From Asparagopsis taxiformis (taxonomy: Eukaryota > Rhodophyta > Florideophyceae > Bonnemaisoniales > Bonnemaisoniaceae), in NCBI GenBank assembly GCA_030407315.1, contig JALQPE010000857.1, positions 28,161-92,160 on the forward strand: a stretch of DNA of 64,000 nucleotides. The letters are read 5' to 3'. The position numbers were made by a program, and so were the translations under genes. The notes under the pieces were generated by a model. That model was not told the origin of the DNA. It saw nothing but the letters and a program-made list of their open reading frames with translations, and did not search any database. Below are positions 19,635 to 30,616 of the stretch, one piece after another. The first letter of the stretch is position 1, and every line of letters starts with the position of its first letter.

Positions 19635-22143
19635 ATGTCCGATGTCTTGATATCCACGACACGCCATCCGTCAGGCATACGCACGGCATGGGCGACGCCT
19701 CTGCGCCATGTATCACTGTCAACTTCAACCTTTGTTCGCACCATCTGCCCTTCCGCCAAGCCGTCCAATCTCATTCTTTCCCATTCCTCGATAACTTTTC
19801 GTTTGCCGATTTCAGCCACAGTCGCCCAATTCCCCAACGAACCAACCGAGCCGCGTGAAAATGACTTTGAGCAGTCCCAGCAACAGCAGCCCAACGTCGT
19901 TGTATCCCCGGCCATTGCCCAGTCGTCGCTACAGGGTCTTGTGCAATACTATGCGCAATTATGTAAACAATATCCCTTCATGTTGCGTCGTCTCGTTGCC
20001 GCTGTTCTCTGTATTCTCTCTTCAAAAGTAATTGGACTCGCTGTCCCCTTTCTCTTCAAAAAGATGGTAGACGTCCTCATGCAACAAGCCGCAGCTCTCA
20101 ATGCAGGCCAATTGCAGCGCACCTCTCTCGCAGCCAAGAAAGCAACGCGCTTTGTGTTCTCCATAATCTTCCTCCACGCCCTTGCAAAAGTTCTCGCATC
20201 TGCCGCACATGAGTTGCGAAACGGTATCTTTTCCAAAGGTGGCCAGCGAATTGGCCGTAGCATTACCGCTGCTTCGTTTTCCCATATTCATTCACTTGAG
20301 CAGGCATTTCACAATTCGACTCAAACCGGCGCACTTACCCGCGTTGTAGATAGGGGTACACGCAGTATAATGACCCTCTTTCGTAGTTTGCTCTTCGCTT
20401 TTCTGCCGACTCTGTTTGAGCTCTTCCTGGTCTGCGTCGTTCTCTTCAGAAACTTTTCGCCACTCTATGTTGCAGTCACAGTGACCACATTTGTATGCTT
20501 CCTCGCGTGGACGTTTTACATCAATGATGAACTTGGACGGGTACGAGCGGAATTGAATCAATGTGAAAATGAAGCGTCTGCCAAACTGACTGATTCGCTC
20601 ATGAACATTGAGGCTGTCAAGGCGTTTGACAATGCAGATCTAGAATCCTCACGATACGATCGCTCCCTAGCGAAATACGAACATACCGCAATCAGAAATG
20701 AATGGTTGTACGCTTTCCTCAACATTGGACAGGGTGTCATCTTCACCACCGGTTTGACAAGCGTGTTTTGTCTGGCAGCAAATGGCGTCATGTCTGGCAG
20801 ATTGACGGTTGGTTCTGTTGTCATGTTGGCGACAATGCTTCAACAGCTATGGGTGCCACTCAACTTTTTGGGCTGGCAATATCGCGAGGTCAAGCAAAGT
20901 CTCATTGACATGTCCAACCTGTTTGAAATTCTGCAGCGGCAGTCAAAAATCCAGGATATGCAAGGTGCCACAGATCTCAAAGTAACGGGTGGTGAAATAA
21001 GCTTTGAGAATGTGTCGTTCACATATCCAGAAGCTGAAGAATCGTCGTTGTTGACGAATAGGAGTTTCTCTAAATCTTCCACAGCTTCAGGCGGCAAAAA
21101 TAAAAACGGGGTACCGAAGCGCCAGCAGGCTATAAGCAATCTGTCTTTCACAGTGCCGGCAGGTAAATCGGTCGCGCTTGTAGGTTCGTCGGGTTCTGGA
21201 AAGTCGACGACCATACGATTGTTGTATCGGTTATACGACATTTCCGGAGGTCGTATCCTGGTTGATGGGCAGGATATTTCCAAAGCAACGCTTTCATCTC
21301 TTCGTAAAGCAATGAGCATCGTCCCACAGGTAAGTTTGAGATGTTTGATGATGAAGGGAATTGTGTGATGCAATGGGCTCTAACTTTTTGTGCATATTAC
21401 ATGCTCTCTAGGACACTGCACTTTTCAACGGTACGTAGAGAGCTCAAGATGCTCTGTCGTCAACAGCAATTGAGGACAGCAGTTACTAACCTTTGTTATG
21501 CGACGGTTGAATGGCACATGGCGGTGAAAATTCAGATACGATTGCGTATAATATTCGATATGGAAAGCCGGATGCCACAGATAGCGAAGTAGTGGAAGCC
21601 GCAAAGGCTGCTTCAATCCACGACGTGATCATGCGGACGCCAAACGGATACGAGACTCTGGTTGGAGAGAGAGGGGTGCGATTATCCGGAGGCGAAAGGC
21701 AGCGACTTTCAGTAGCGCGAGCATTTCTGAAGGGGAGCCGGATTATTCTTGAAGACGAGAGTACAAGCGCACTAGGTAAGGTTTTGCATTGCAGTGTGTT
21801 GTGATTTGAACGATTTTGTGTAACACGATTGGACTAACGGAACGTATGTGCAATGGTAGACACTTTGACTGAAATGGAAGTTTCGAAATCGCTGGATAAA
21901 CTGGGAGCGAATCGAACACGAATCATTGTGGCGCATAGACTGAGCACGATCATGAATGTGGACCACATTATCGTGATGCAAAACGGGCGAAAGGTTGAAG
22001 AGGGGAGTCATTCTGAGCTTTTGAAGCTTGCGAACGGAGTGTTCAAGGACATGTGGGAAAGACAACAGAAGCAAGAAGAGCAAGAGAGCAATGTGGAGGC
22101 GGAGCTGTGGCGGAGCGCGAGTGAAGCAGTTCGAAATGATTAG
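19635..22143 (+). CDS. ATM1: Mitochondrial ABC half-transporter ATM1/ABCB7, four exons
   Basis: Exports a glutathione-linked sulfur/Fe-S precursor from mitochondria to feed cytosolic Fe-S assembly. Exons: 19635-21329, 21412-21430 (19 nt), 21536-21775 and 21860-22143, giving 745 residues. Donors are GTAAGT, GTACGT and GTAAGG; intron 2 has a perfect TACTAAC branch site at 21484. The first roughly 60 residues are Arg/Ser-rich without acidic residues, as in a presequence. The membrane domain (about 115-400) carries the ATM1 phrase [17 protein letters not shown]. In the nucleotide-binding domain the Walker A is 517-525 (GSSGSGKST), the Q-loop glutamine is 565, LSGGERQ is 621-627, Walker B reads [11 protein letters not shown] and the H-loop is VAHRLST. 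Walker B has Glu where a hydrophobic residue is usual. The start at 19635 is the first in-frame ATG, 178 bp after HARS. Confidence 0.95.
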
Positions 22144-22274
22144 AGTTTACAGCAATGATACCTTTGATTAAATTTATTTTTTCTCTTTCATTGATCACGC
22201 TGGAAGGTCGTCATTCCATTTCAACCCGCTTCTCGTTCCTCAACTTGTTCATCACCCCACCTCAACTATCAACC

Positions 22275-23018
22275 ATGGAATCCATCATAGCACTAGAGGG
22301 GGACGGCTACGTGCTTATCGCAGCAGATGTGGCTAGTGCGCGATCCGTCGTCGTCATGAAGGACGACATGGACAAGATCCGTCCACTCGATGATTACAAG
22401 CTGTTTGCAGCCGCAGGCATTCCAGGTGATGTATCCAAATTTTCAGAACATGTGCAGAAGGACGTTCGTCTCTACACATTGCGTTCCGGCATTACGATGT
22501 CAACAGCGGCTGTAGCAAACTACACGCGCGGTGAACTTGCCAAGTTTCTAAGGTCAGTTGCTCCATATTGGCGCGCCAATTGCTGTCCATGCGCGTCTCG
22601 ACATTGGATCTAACTGCTTTTCGTTGTTTCGTGTAGAAAATCGCCGTATCAATGCAACATTCTTCTGGGCGGATATGATGCGCCGCCGAACGGCGAGGGC
22701 CCCTCCCTGTTCTCCTGCGACTATCTCGGCACTTTGCACAAGCTCACGTTTGCGGCAGAGGGCTATGCGCAGTACTTTGTGTTGTCGACTTTGGACAGAT
22801 ATTGGAAGAAGAACCTTTCATTAGAAGACGGTCTCGACGTTATTCGCAAGTGCATCGCCGAAGTACAAAAGCGTCTGGTGATCAGTCAACCGCGCTTTTC
22901 TATCAAGATGGTGTCCAAGGATGGTATCAAGGTGATTGATGCCGCTGATCTGACAACGCCTGGTGTCAAATCTTCGGACGAAAAAATGAGCACGGAAGCT
23001 GCACCTGTATCCGCCTAG
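22275..23018 (+). CDS. PSMB2: 20S proteasome subunit beta type 2 (beta4), one intron
   Basis: 219 residues from exons 22275-22552 and 22637-23018, with an 84-bp intron (GTCAGT...GTGTAG, branch-like CTAAC inside). A structural, non-catalytic subunit of the beta ring. It starts directly with MESIIALEGDGYVLIAAD, the beta4 pattern with no propeptide and no catalytic Thr1. Further family marks are KDDMDKIRPL, QKDVRLYTLRSG, ANYTRGELAKFLR and LLGGYDAPPNGEGPSLFSCDYLGTL (split here: LLGGYD then GPSLFSCDYL), then LDRYWKKNLS and a C-terminal IRKCIAEVQKRL helix. The gene starts 131 bp after the ATM1 stop on the same strand and ends 227 bp from the convergent RING gene. Confidence 0.95.
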
Positions 23019-23245
23019 TACGTTGTTCATGATGTAAAAAGAAACGATTCCACGTCACATACTTGACCTTGGCGCAAGTTTTACTTAACAAATATACAAA
23101 TAGGGTATGGCATGCTGCCAACTCACAGCCATCAGCTCACGGAAAGCACTAGTAGTACATGGCAATTGAAAACCGGCAATAGATGTGAATATTCAGTAAG
23201 CGTCAGTCGCTCTCTTTCAAAATATAATCGCTTGCTTGCTTGCTA

Positions 23246-25111
23246 TTATGTCGAATGTCTGTATCGCCGCGAATAATCGCTGCTATCCAACATTCCCTCC
23301 CCACCGAATATGAACCCAGCTTCAAATCGCCCGCGAAAGCGCTCTGCCCACGCTGCAAGTCCCGTTCTTGTCAGTAGCGATCTTAAAATAAGATATGGCC
23401 TTCGTGACCACCATGAACTTCTCAAGCCTTCGCCACGGATTCGCGCCGATTTCCTGCAGCGCGGACATGTCGCATTCGTCAATAGCCATTGATCCAGACA
23501 GCATGAGTGGTAGGAATGGCCGCACGCTAGACGACGCAACAATTCGCCCTCCTCAAAGCTGCACAGACAAACCGAACAGCACACATCACCCGTGGCACCC
23601 AATGCAGCCGTTTCAACCTTTGTGAAGACAAATGCGGGAAACATTGCGTTCACTTCCGCCTCTGACAGCTTGTCGCGACGCGTAAAAGTGCCAGAGATCT
23701 CATCCGGCGAGTATCCGTGAATTACCTCGAAGATGTGCTGACGGAACACGGAGGCCCACACGCTGACACAAACAATCATAGTGAGGAGTGTGAATGAGCC
23801 GAGCAAGAGGGGCACGATGAAAAAGCGCCAATTGAGTTGCCATGTGACCTGAATGCTTTCCGTGGGGCACTTTTCAACGACCTGCGACGAGTCGGAGGAC
23901 GATTGGAATGTGCGTCTGCGATTGCTGAAACAGGGATACGCTTCGAGGCGGACCAGAACTGGGTGATGTCCAGGCAGGAGGCGAGCGAAATCAGGATGGC
24001 GATGTAGAGACCATGGATAGGGTGGACGCGGATGATTGTAAACAGCGATGTACAAGGTATCGCCTTGGCGTAAATTGGAGCGGACGATGCGTTGTAATGG
24101 TGGAGCCGACGAAAGGTGGGCACTGGGATCAGTAAAGCGGATGTCATAGATTGTAGGCAGAGGGGGACCTTGACGGAGTGCGTTTCCACCATTTTCGTAG
24201 GGCAATTTGACAAAGAGAATTGGTTGGGCAAACGATGCGAGTGGCGACGAGAGATAGAACTGCATGTTGACAGCGATATTTCCTGAGCGCGGCACGATAT
24301 ATTTAAAGTACTGCATGTGCTCTGATTGGACTTGGAACGAGGTAGAGGAAAGCGGATGAACGCGATGTTCGCAGTACCTGCCAGCATACGGCTCGTCGCA
24401 GACGCAGGCAGCGCGACGACAGTGGCCGTGAGCGGAACAGACGTGTGTGGAGCGGCCCCGGGGGCAGAGTGTTTCGCCCGAGGTGGCATTGGGATGGATG
24501 GATGGTGGCTCGAGGGTGACACGGAAGGTGGCGTTCATGGGATTGGCGTGTGTCTCATTGGAATTGAAGAGGCGAATTTTCCACAGGGATGTGGTGACAT
24601 TGCGGAGCAGGATGTACTGGTAGGGGCGTGCGGTCGCGAGGGCTTCGCGGTCGACGATGACGGGGGCGTGTTGCTGCTGACGGACGGCGGGGATGCGGGG
24701 CGTATTGGGGGGACGCTGGAGGAATTGGCGGAGCCAGCGCTGGCGGGGGCGGGGGCGGAGATTGCGCTGCGGGGAGACGACGGGCTTGGCGTTGTAGGAG
24801 GCGAGTAGAATCGGGGTCGGACGCTGCTCGCTGTAGAGATGGCCGTCGTACCAGGCTTCGACGAGCAGGGCGCAGGGCGTCGCGGGGGTGCAGAGGGCGG
24901 GGTCGGGGGCGATGGCGGCGTAGAGGGAGGCGGCGGGGCGGAGGAGGAGGGAGGGATAGGTTATTGTGGCGGCGGAGGTGGAGAGAGAGATTTGGTGCAG
25001 GTCGATGTCGTGGGAGGTTGGGGAGCGGAGACGGGAGTGCAAATGGGCGGCGGTGGGATGCACGAGGAGGAGGAGGGATAGACAGGTGGTTAGCGGACAA
25101 GTTGGATGCAT
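23246..25111 (-). CDS. Secreted-ectodomain, single-TM RING-H2 E3 ubiquitin ligase
   Basis: 621 residues from the ATG at 25111 (the frame opens earlier without ATG). A clear signal peptide is at residues 1-20 (CLSLLLLVHPTAA). The roughly 400-residue lumenal part contains a small EGF-like cysteine cluster at about 224-249 (CSAHGHC..ACVC....GRYC). A transmembrane helix is at about 427-455. The cytosolic tail holds a C3H2C3 RING-H2 finger at about 507-553: CSVC, then CGHSYHSCCLDQWL, then CPRC. This architecture (lumenal domain, TM, RING-H2) resembles Goliath/PA-TM-RING and plant ATL ligases that act on endomembrane cargo. The lumenal domain is not a recognisable PA domain. The gene is intronless and convergent with PSMB2. 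Substrates are unknown. Confidence 0.85.
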   Translation of the reverse strand: MHPTCPLTTCLSLLLLVHPTAAHLHSRLRSPTSHDIDLHQISLSTSAATITYPSLLLRPAASLYAAIAPDPALCTPATPCALLVEAWYDGHLYSEQRPTPILLASYNAKPVVSPQRNLRPRPRQRWLRQFLQRPPNTPRIPAVRQQQHAPVIVDREALATARPYQYILLRNVTTSLWKIRLFNSNETHANPMNATFRVTLEPPSIHPNATSGETLCPRGRSTHVCSAHGHCRRAACVCDEPYAGRYCEHRVHPLSSTSFQVQSEHMQYFKYIVPRSGNIAVNMQFYLSSPLASFAQPILFVKLPYENGGNALRQGPPLPTIYDIRFTDPSAHLSSAPPLQRIVRSNLRQGDTLYIAVYNHPRPPYPWSLHRHPDFARLLPGHHPVLVRLEAYPCFSNRRRTFQSSSDSSQVVEKCPTESIQVTWQLNWRFFIVPLLLGSFTLLTMIVCVSVWASVFRQHIFEVIHGYSPDEISGTFTRRDKLSEAEVNAMFPAFVFTKVETAALGATGDVCCSVCLCSFEEGELLRRLACGHSYHSCCLDQWLLTNATCPRCRKSARIRGEGLRSSWWSRRPYLILRSLLTRTGLAAWAERFRGRFEAGFIFGGEGMLDSSDYSRRYRHST

Positions 25112-25285
25112 GTCTGATGGGATGGACAAGGTGAAGAGAGGGAGAGCATGAAGAGTTTTATGTCATGGCGCAGCGTTGCACTGCGCTGAGGTCGCTCGAG
25201 TTGCACAGCACTGAAATGATCTAATACGCGCATTGCTGTAAGCTGACTTGGACTTGTGCCGCCTTGCGTCACGCGCAAAATATAT

Positions 25286-27907
25286 CTACTGTACTGTGGC
25301 GCGTTTTCTTCCGCGACCGCCACCTCTTGTGCTTCCGCTTCCGCGTCCTCGCCCGCGTCCACGTCCCGTCCCACTTGTCGCCGTCTTCTTCTTCTTCGGT
25401 CCGCGCTTGGCCACGCCAAATTCTTTTCGCACCTTCTCGTCGTCCTCCGAATCCGACATCGCCTCTTCCTCCTCCGCCGGGTCCTCGTCCACGACCGCAA
25501 CATCGCCCCCATCCCCGCCCTTGCTGATCATGTCGTCCACCTGCTTCACACCCACTCGCTTGCCCGTTACCGTGGACCGCTGGTGTGTCGCCGCGTTGTA
25601 CGCCTTTGTAAATCCAGATTTCACCCCACTCGCAATGTTCTCCAGCGGCGATCGCCCCTTGGCGTACACACCCGCATCCAGAATTTCTATCCAGTCCGGA
25701 TCTCGTTCCATGTAGTACGCATCCAATCGCTCAATCACTCCATCATACCCAGCCGCCCCCTCGCGAATCAGAGGCGTCGCTAGACAAGTCGTCAACGCTG
25801 GTATATAATCTAGCCGGAACGCCCGATTGCTTCCCGAACTCGTCTTCACCACTTTCACTTTCATTTCAAGCCCTTGAATAATCCGCTTCCACTTGTTGCC
25901 CTTCGAAATGTTGCCCAGGAATGACGGAAAGCCCAACTGCGCCGTCAACCCTCCCCCCATGATCGCTCCCGGCCGAATCGCAGACAGTATCGATCCAGTA
26001 GGCATTAGATCCCAACGTTGCTCCCTTCGAACCAACGTGTTGCACAGGTCCCCCTCACTAATGCTTTCCGCTGCATCAGCCAGTGCATCCAAAGACTCTG
26101 TTGCCGCTCTCGTAGAGACATAGTTCTCCATGATGAAAAGTGGCACCAGGTCCGAATCGGCAAAGTAGTTCTCCGTACGTGCCGCGAGTGAGTTGACCGA
26201 TCCGTCTGCACCTGGCGAAAAGAATGACTTTGCCAGTTCAAACACACTGCGTTGAATCACCGTCTTTCCCTCCACCTCTAGCCGCGATTTCACCTGGCCA
26301 TATGTCAGTCGCGCAGACGTGCATCGCCATGTCTGCAGCATATTAATCATCTGTCTAATATCCCCATTACACCCTTCTGCCAACCTTTGAATTGTCTGCT
26401 CATCGACCTGATGGAAGCCCTCACGTCGCACAATTTCCATCAGTCGTTTCGTCACCTGTGTAACTGTCGGCTTTCGGAATCGAAGTTTGAAGCAATTTGA
26501 CGCCAGAGAGCGCATGTTACTCGACGAGTCATCATTCGCAATACAAATAATCGGCACCTTTGACGTCTTGATCATTTTCAACAGTTCTTGACTACCGCCA
26601 CGATCTCCACCGCTCATGCCGTCGACCTCATCCATGATCAAAACTTGACCCTCAGGGTAAGACCTTGGCTCAACAGCGACAGCCTTTCCAGACTTGCCGC
26701 TGCCTTGATTGAGTTCTGCCTTGGTCTTGATTTTCAAGTATTTGGACATGGTGTTTGCAACCATAACCGTATCAGCCAAGAGCTGCACTCCTCCCTTGTT
26801 GCGAACATCGGAAGCATTAAACTCGTGCGGTTCAAATCCGAGCTCGCGACAAATTATATGCGCTGCAGTTGTTTTGCCAATACCAGGCTGACCTACAAGC
26901 AGCGCTGCTGCGTAGCCACGCTCGCCACGATCTTTCTGCTTCTTAGAATGCCCGCCACCATGCAGAAACGAGTCCTTCCATGATGAAAGCCACTCTCTCA
27001 GATCATTGAGCGCCTTATTATTTGCAACTAGCTCTGCAGAGTGAGTTGGTTTATACTTGTCAACCCAGAGACTTGCAGCAGCCGGACGAGCACTCGACGC
27101 CACAGCCTGAGAGGCACCTTTCTTGTCACCTGCCTTCTGCTGGACCACTTCCTCCTTCACCTTTTTCACATCTTCCATGGGCTCCGGTTCCGGCTCCGGC
27201 TCTGACTTCTCCTCGGCCTTGGCAGCAGTATTCGTAGAATTAATCATGCGAAACAGCTCATCCTCATCAATCATCTTGGCGCCATTGGCCTTCAACTTGG
27301 ACATCTTGGACTCGCCAGGCTCAATGCCCACAATACCATGGGTGACCTTTTTCGAAACACCACCGACAACACGAGCGCCATACTCTTTGCACAAATCGGC
27401 GCACTCCTCTCGGAGCAGCGAATCGAGGATGCCAGTGATGACAAACACCTTTCCAGCGAGACAATTGCGTGCGCCGACTGGGAGCGGCTTATTTCCGCGA
27501 TTGGGCGGATCGTCCGATCTGGGGACCCATTTTTTCTTCTTTGCAGGCGGCTCGGCTTCGTCTGGGGGCACGTCAGATCCGCCGAAACCGCCGGCAGGAT
27601 CGCCGCGCTCTGACTGGGACGGCTTTTTGGCGGGCGGACGACCGCGCTTCTTGGTGGCAGGTTTGGGCTGCTCGGCGGGTTTGGACGCCGGCGATGGCTT
27701 GGTGGCGCGCCGCTTGCGCACTGGCTGGAAGTCGTCTTCTTCTTCGTCGTCGTCTTCAGGGACTGGCACTACTGGAGCTTTTTTGCGGCGCGGGGAGCTT
27801 CGAGTCGGTTTGGACGGGGCGGAGGAAGAGGCTGCTGGACGATTGGATAGGGATGTTTTGTTCTCGCTGTTCTTGGCTGGTTTTTTCAGGAATTTGCGGA
27901 TGTCCAT
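25286..27907 (-). CDS. RFC1: Replication factor C subunit 1 (large clamp-loader subunit)
   Basis: 873 residues, intronless. The large subunit of the RFC complex that opens PCNA and loads it on primed DNA. The N-terminus MDIRKFLKK matches the conserved RFC1 start. A disordered Lys/Pro/acidic region is followed by a BRCT domain (about 148-228, CLAGKVFVITGIL, GVSKKVTHGIVG). The AAA+ module starts at LWVDKYKPTH (about 280), with Walker A 339-347 (GQPGIGKTT), Walker B VLIMDEVDGM, sensor 1 IANDDSS and the helical lid (EGCNGDIRQMINMLQ). A C-terminal RFC1 collar domain is followed by a basic tail ending in GRGRGRGRG repeats. It lies 174 bp upstream of the RING gene on the same strand and is divergent from the tetraspanin-like gene. 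Confidence 0.96.
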   Translation of the reverse strand: MDIRKFLKKPAKNSENKTSLSNRPAASSSAPSKPTRSSPRRKKAPVVPVPEDDDEEEDDFQPVRKRRATKPSPASKPAEQPKPATKKRGRPPAKKPSQSERGDPAGGFGGSDVPPDEAEPPAKKKKWVPRSDDPPNRGNKPLPVGARNCLAGKVFVITGILDSLLREECADLCKEYGARVVGGVSKKVTHGIVGIEPGESKMSKLKANGAKMIDEDELFRMINSTNTAAKAEEKSEPEPEPEPMEDVKKVKEEVVQQKAGDKKGASQAVASSARPAAASLWVDKYKPTHSAELVANNKALNDLREWLSSWKDSFLHGGGHSKKQKDRGERGYAAALLVGQPGIGKTTAAHIICRELGFEPHEFNASDVRNKGGVQLLADTVMVANTMSKYLKIKTKAELNQGSGKSGKAVAVEPRSYPEGQVLIMDEVDGMSGGDRGGSQELLKMIKTSKVPIICIANDDSSSNMRSLASNCFKLRFRKPTVTQVTKRLMEIVRREGFHQVDEQTIQRLAEGCNGDIRQMINMLQTWRCTSARLTYGQVKSRLEVEGKTVIQRSVFELAKSFFSPGADGSVNSLAARTENYFADSDLVPLFIMENYVSTRAATESLDALADAAESISEGDLCNTLVRREQRWDLMPTGSILSAIRPGAIMGGGLTAQLGFPSFLGNISKGNKWKRIIQGLEMKVKVVKTSSGSNRAFRLDYIPALTTCLATPLIREGAAGYDGVIERLDAYYMERDPDWIEILDAGVYAKGRSPLENIASGVKSGFTKAYNAATHQRSTVTGKRVGVKQVDDMISKGGDGGDVAVVDEDPAEEEEAMSDSEDDEKVRKEFGVAKRGPKKKKTATSGTGRGRGRGRGSGSTRGGGRGRKRATVQ

Positions 27908-29014
27908 TGTGGGCGATGGCGGTCGACAGAGGACTGAGATGGACGGGAATGAAGTGGGGGTGCGATGATGATGCGTTGTTTATTGAGAACTAAGTTGAGC
28001 TGAGTGGCGCGTGGATCATGGAGGTCGAACGGCGCTGGATAGATGCGTGCACCAGTTGTGTACAGGTTCAGTTTAGTCGGTTTTTGGCGGGAATTGAGTG
28101 GGAAATTTTGAAAGATGTGTGAAATATTTTTCGTTTTTGTAAATTTGGATTGGCTGTTCTTTTGCGACACTTGGCAGGAACTGGGGAGGCAGCCGAACGA
28201 CACGTGCGGGCCAGATGTGCGCATTTGTTGGATATCACTGTTTCGTCGCGATATGGACGGCGACATTTGACAGTTCCACATGTTAGCATGCAGGGAAAGT
28301 CGAGGATGTGCTGGAGGATGAGCGACGGTTATGTTTTAATTGTGGTTGCAGTGCGCGAAGGCAGTGCAGCATGCGAAGAGGCGGATGCAAGTCGACGATA
28401 GACACGGCTTGGAAAGGCGGCGATGCGGGAATGGTGCGGGAATGTTGTTTCACAGATATGCAAAGTGTGGATGCGACGAATCAGTAACCGCCACCGGAGG
28501 CTACAAACGGCCTGTGACGGCGTCACGACGCGGTGGAATGGCTCGCAGCGTATAGGGCGTTACGAGCGGCCGTTACACAATATCTCCGATATGATTGGAT
28601 AAAATATCATTCATGACAAGTGATCGGATGCGTCGTGCAGGCTTTCAACGAATAGTAATCCTATCTCGCGAAACTGATCCGTTATGCGCTTGTACGACGG
28701 TTTACTCGGGCCCATTCGGGGCGATGATTTTTGACACGCATCACAACGATCCCACGCCCAACTTTCATCCATCTCAACGGCTCCTTCTACCCGCCCTTGA
28801 CAAATATGACCACAAACCTATCAACAACAATAATACACCCACCAGCTGACTGATCCCCTGAACGCCCGTCCGTCGTCCCCGCCCTCCGTCCCCCGTTCGC
28901 AGCCAGACCGCCCCGCCCCGCCCCGCCCCGTCCCACCTCGCCCCGCAATCCAATCCGACATCCCCATCAACAACGCATCGTCCACATCCGTTTCCCCCAG
29001 CTTCCACCGCAAGC
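27908..29014. promoter_or_regulatory. Divergent intergenic region between RFC1 and the tetraspanin-like gene
   Basis: About 1.1 kb without a supportable gene. It holds promoters for both neighbours. A run of CCCCG repeats at 28909-28933, about 80 bp before the tetraspanin-like ATG, gives overlapping GC boxes on the plus strand and a strong G-quadruplex pattern (four G4 tracts) on the minus strand. Confidence 0.5.
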
Positions 29015-30073
29015 ATGCCCTCCAAAAAGACCAAAGACAGGCGCTCAGAGCCGACGCATGAACGAAGCTCTTCGCATACAACCTCCAAAACTCGCACCAA
29101 GACCTCCCGACACCATTCGCGTGCCGACAGACCGCACTCGTCGCGACACGAGCACTCGCGATCCGGCCGTGAGACCCGCCCCTCTACCAAGCCCCCGACG
29201 ACCACCGTGGACGGCACCTCCCGCCATGACGAAGAGACAGGTTTTCGTCACAAGGGCCCCTCATCTTCCCTCGCGCCCGGTGGCGTTGCCGAGCCCATTT
29301 TTCTCATTTTGATCATCATTCTCATCCTGTCCACCATCATCCTGTTCGCTATCGGCATCTGGCTGCTCGCGTCCCACAACGGCTGGCCGGTCGGACTTGA
29401 CAACACCGGCTCTATCGGCTGGACCCGTACGATCTCGTATGGGACCGCTTGTATCGTGGTTGCTATTCTGCTCATCCCCATCATTATCTTTTCTATTTTC
29501 GGTGCCGGCGCTAAGCGCGGCGCTCCGGCGCGTGTCACCCGTCTCGTTGCTGTTTTTCTGGCTGCTGTTGCCTTCATCTGTCTGATACTCATGGCGATCA
29601 CAGGTATCATGTTTGCTGCCAACGGACCGCAGTTTATTGAAGATATCATAGATGACGCATGGGTTAATACTGTAACTGGAGATGACACATTTCCGGATGC
29701 CTGTGTGATACAAGACAGGTTCAACTGCCGTGGCTGGGAGCCAAATTCGTGTATAAACTGTCGGCCGACGATCGGCGGCACCTTTACAAACTGCACAGAT
29801 ACACAACGGGAGGTGTGTCCGCGCTGTTTCAGCGACGCCGCGACGACGCGGAGCGTTGTGGACCTGCCGTCGGGTCTGCACCAAACAGAGGAGGTCGTCG
29901 ATGGAGGCGTGTCAGTACGCCAGCAGACGGGGGTGAGAGGATGCAAAGAGTTTGTCGAGAGAAGATATCGCGAGTTTTTTATTCCGATGACCATTTATGT
30001 GATCTTCCTGGCACTGATTACGTTGCTGCTGGCATGGAAGACATGCATTGATTCACGAGGCTATGCGCACTAG
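29015..30073 (+). CDS. Tetraspanin-like four-TM membrane protein
   Basis: 352 residues, ATG start, no intron. The first roughly 90 residues are a basic Ser/His/Arg-rich cytosolic tail. Four hydrophobic helices are at about 94-118, 142-163, 175-200 and 322-341, leaving one large loop (201-320) before the last helix, which is the tetraspanin topology. The loop has CVIQDRFNCRGW, CINC, a CTDTQREVCPRC cluster and a late Cys (RGC). The canonical CCG is replaced by NCRGW, so membership is probable and not certain. Tetraspanins organise membrane microdomains; the role here is unknown. The long basic N-tail is unusual for the family, whose tails are normally short. Confidence 0.7.
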   Translation: MPSKKTKDRRSEPTHERSSSHTTSKTRTKTSRHHSRADRPHSSRHEHSRSGRETRPSTKPPTTTVDGTSRHDEETGFRHKGPSSSLAPGGVAEPIFLILIIILILSTIILFAIGIWLLASHNGWPVGLDNTGSIGWTRTISYGTACIVVAILLIPIIIFSIFGAGAKRGAPARVTRLVAVFLAAVAFICLILMAITGIMFAANGPQFIEDIIDDAWVNTVTGDDTFPDACVIQDRFNCRGWEPNSCINCRPTIGGTFTNCTDTQREVCPRCFSDAATTRSVVDLPSGLHQTEEVVDGGVSVRQQTGVRGCKEFVERRYREFFIPMTIYVIFLALITLLLAWKTCIDSRGYAH

Positions 30074-30616
30074 ATGGATTAGTTTTGATTGTGAAGTGAC
30101 CAGATTGCCTTTTCTCGCCAATCTGTATACCTGTCTGTAATGGGCTCGTTGGACATGATTTATACGTTTGGATTTGCGCCCGGTTAGATCGACAGTAGGA
30201 GACATGCCTCGTTCCGTGCTTGCATCAAACTCTTGTCGATTCATTGCATGTGGGTTTTTGGGCGATTAGTGTTGTGACTATTCCTTGCCTTTGTTCAAGG
30301 TCTCGTTGTGAATATAAAACTCATAGATAGACGTTGTATGACAGTCGTCCCATGGGTGGTTCCCGTCTACCCGACGGTATCTTGATACTCGAGATAGATA
30401 CCGTCGTGATGAGCCAAAATAAACATATTTTGTTACGTAAACAACGCCAATCAAGTACGAACACGTGTCTCTATCCCACTGCCACGCGTATTTTCTCAAC
30501 TCGAGTTGTGTTGTCTACCCAACCGCTTCCTGCTCTGCCTGTCATCGCGTGCACCTCAAATCTCGGGCGCGTTCCCTCGGGCATGTCGACCTGGCTCCCA
30601 TCGCTCTCGTTTCAAA
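30074..30616. other. Spacer between tetraspanin-like and ABC1-kinase genes
   Basis: 3' UTR of the upstream gene and promoter of the next. It contains a perfect 12-bp inverted pair, GACGGTATCTTG/GATACCGTC type, near 30374-30407 (ACGGTATCT and AGATACCGT with a 16-nt gap). No gene is seen. Confidence 0.4.
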
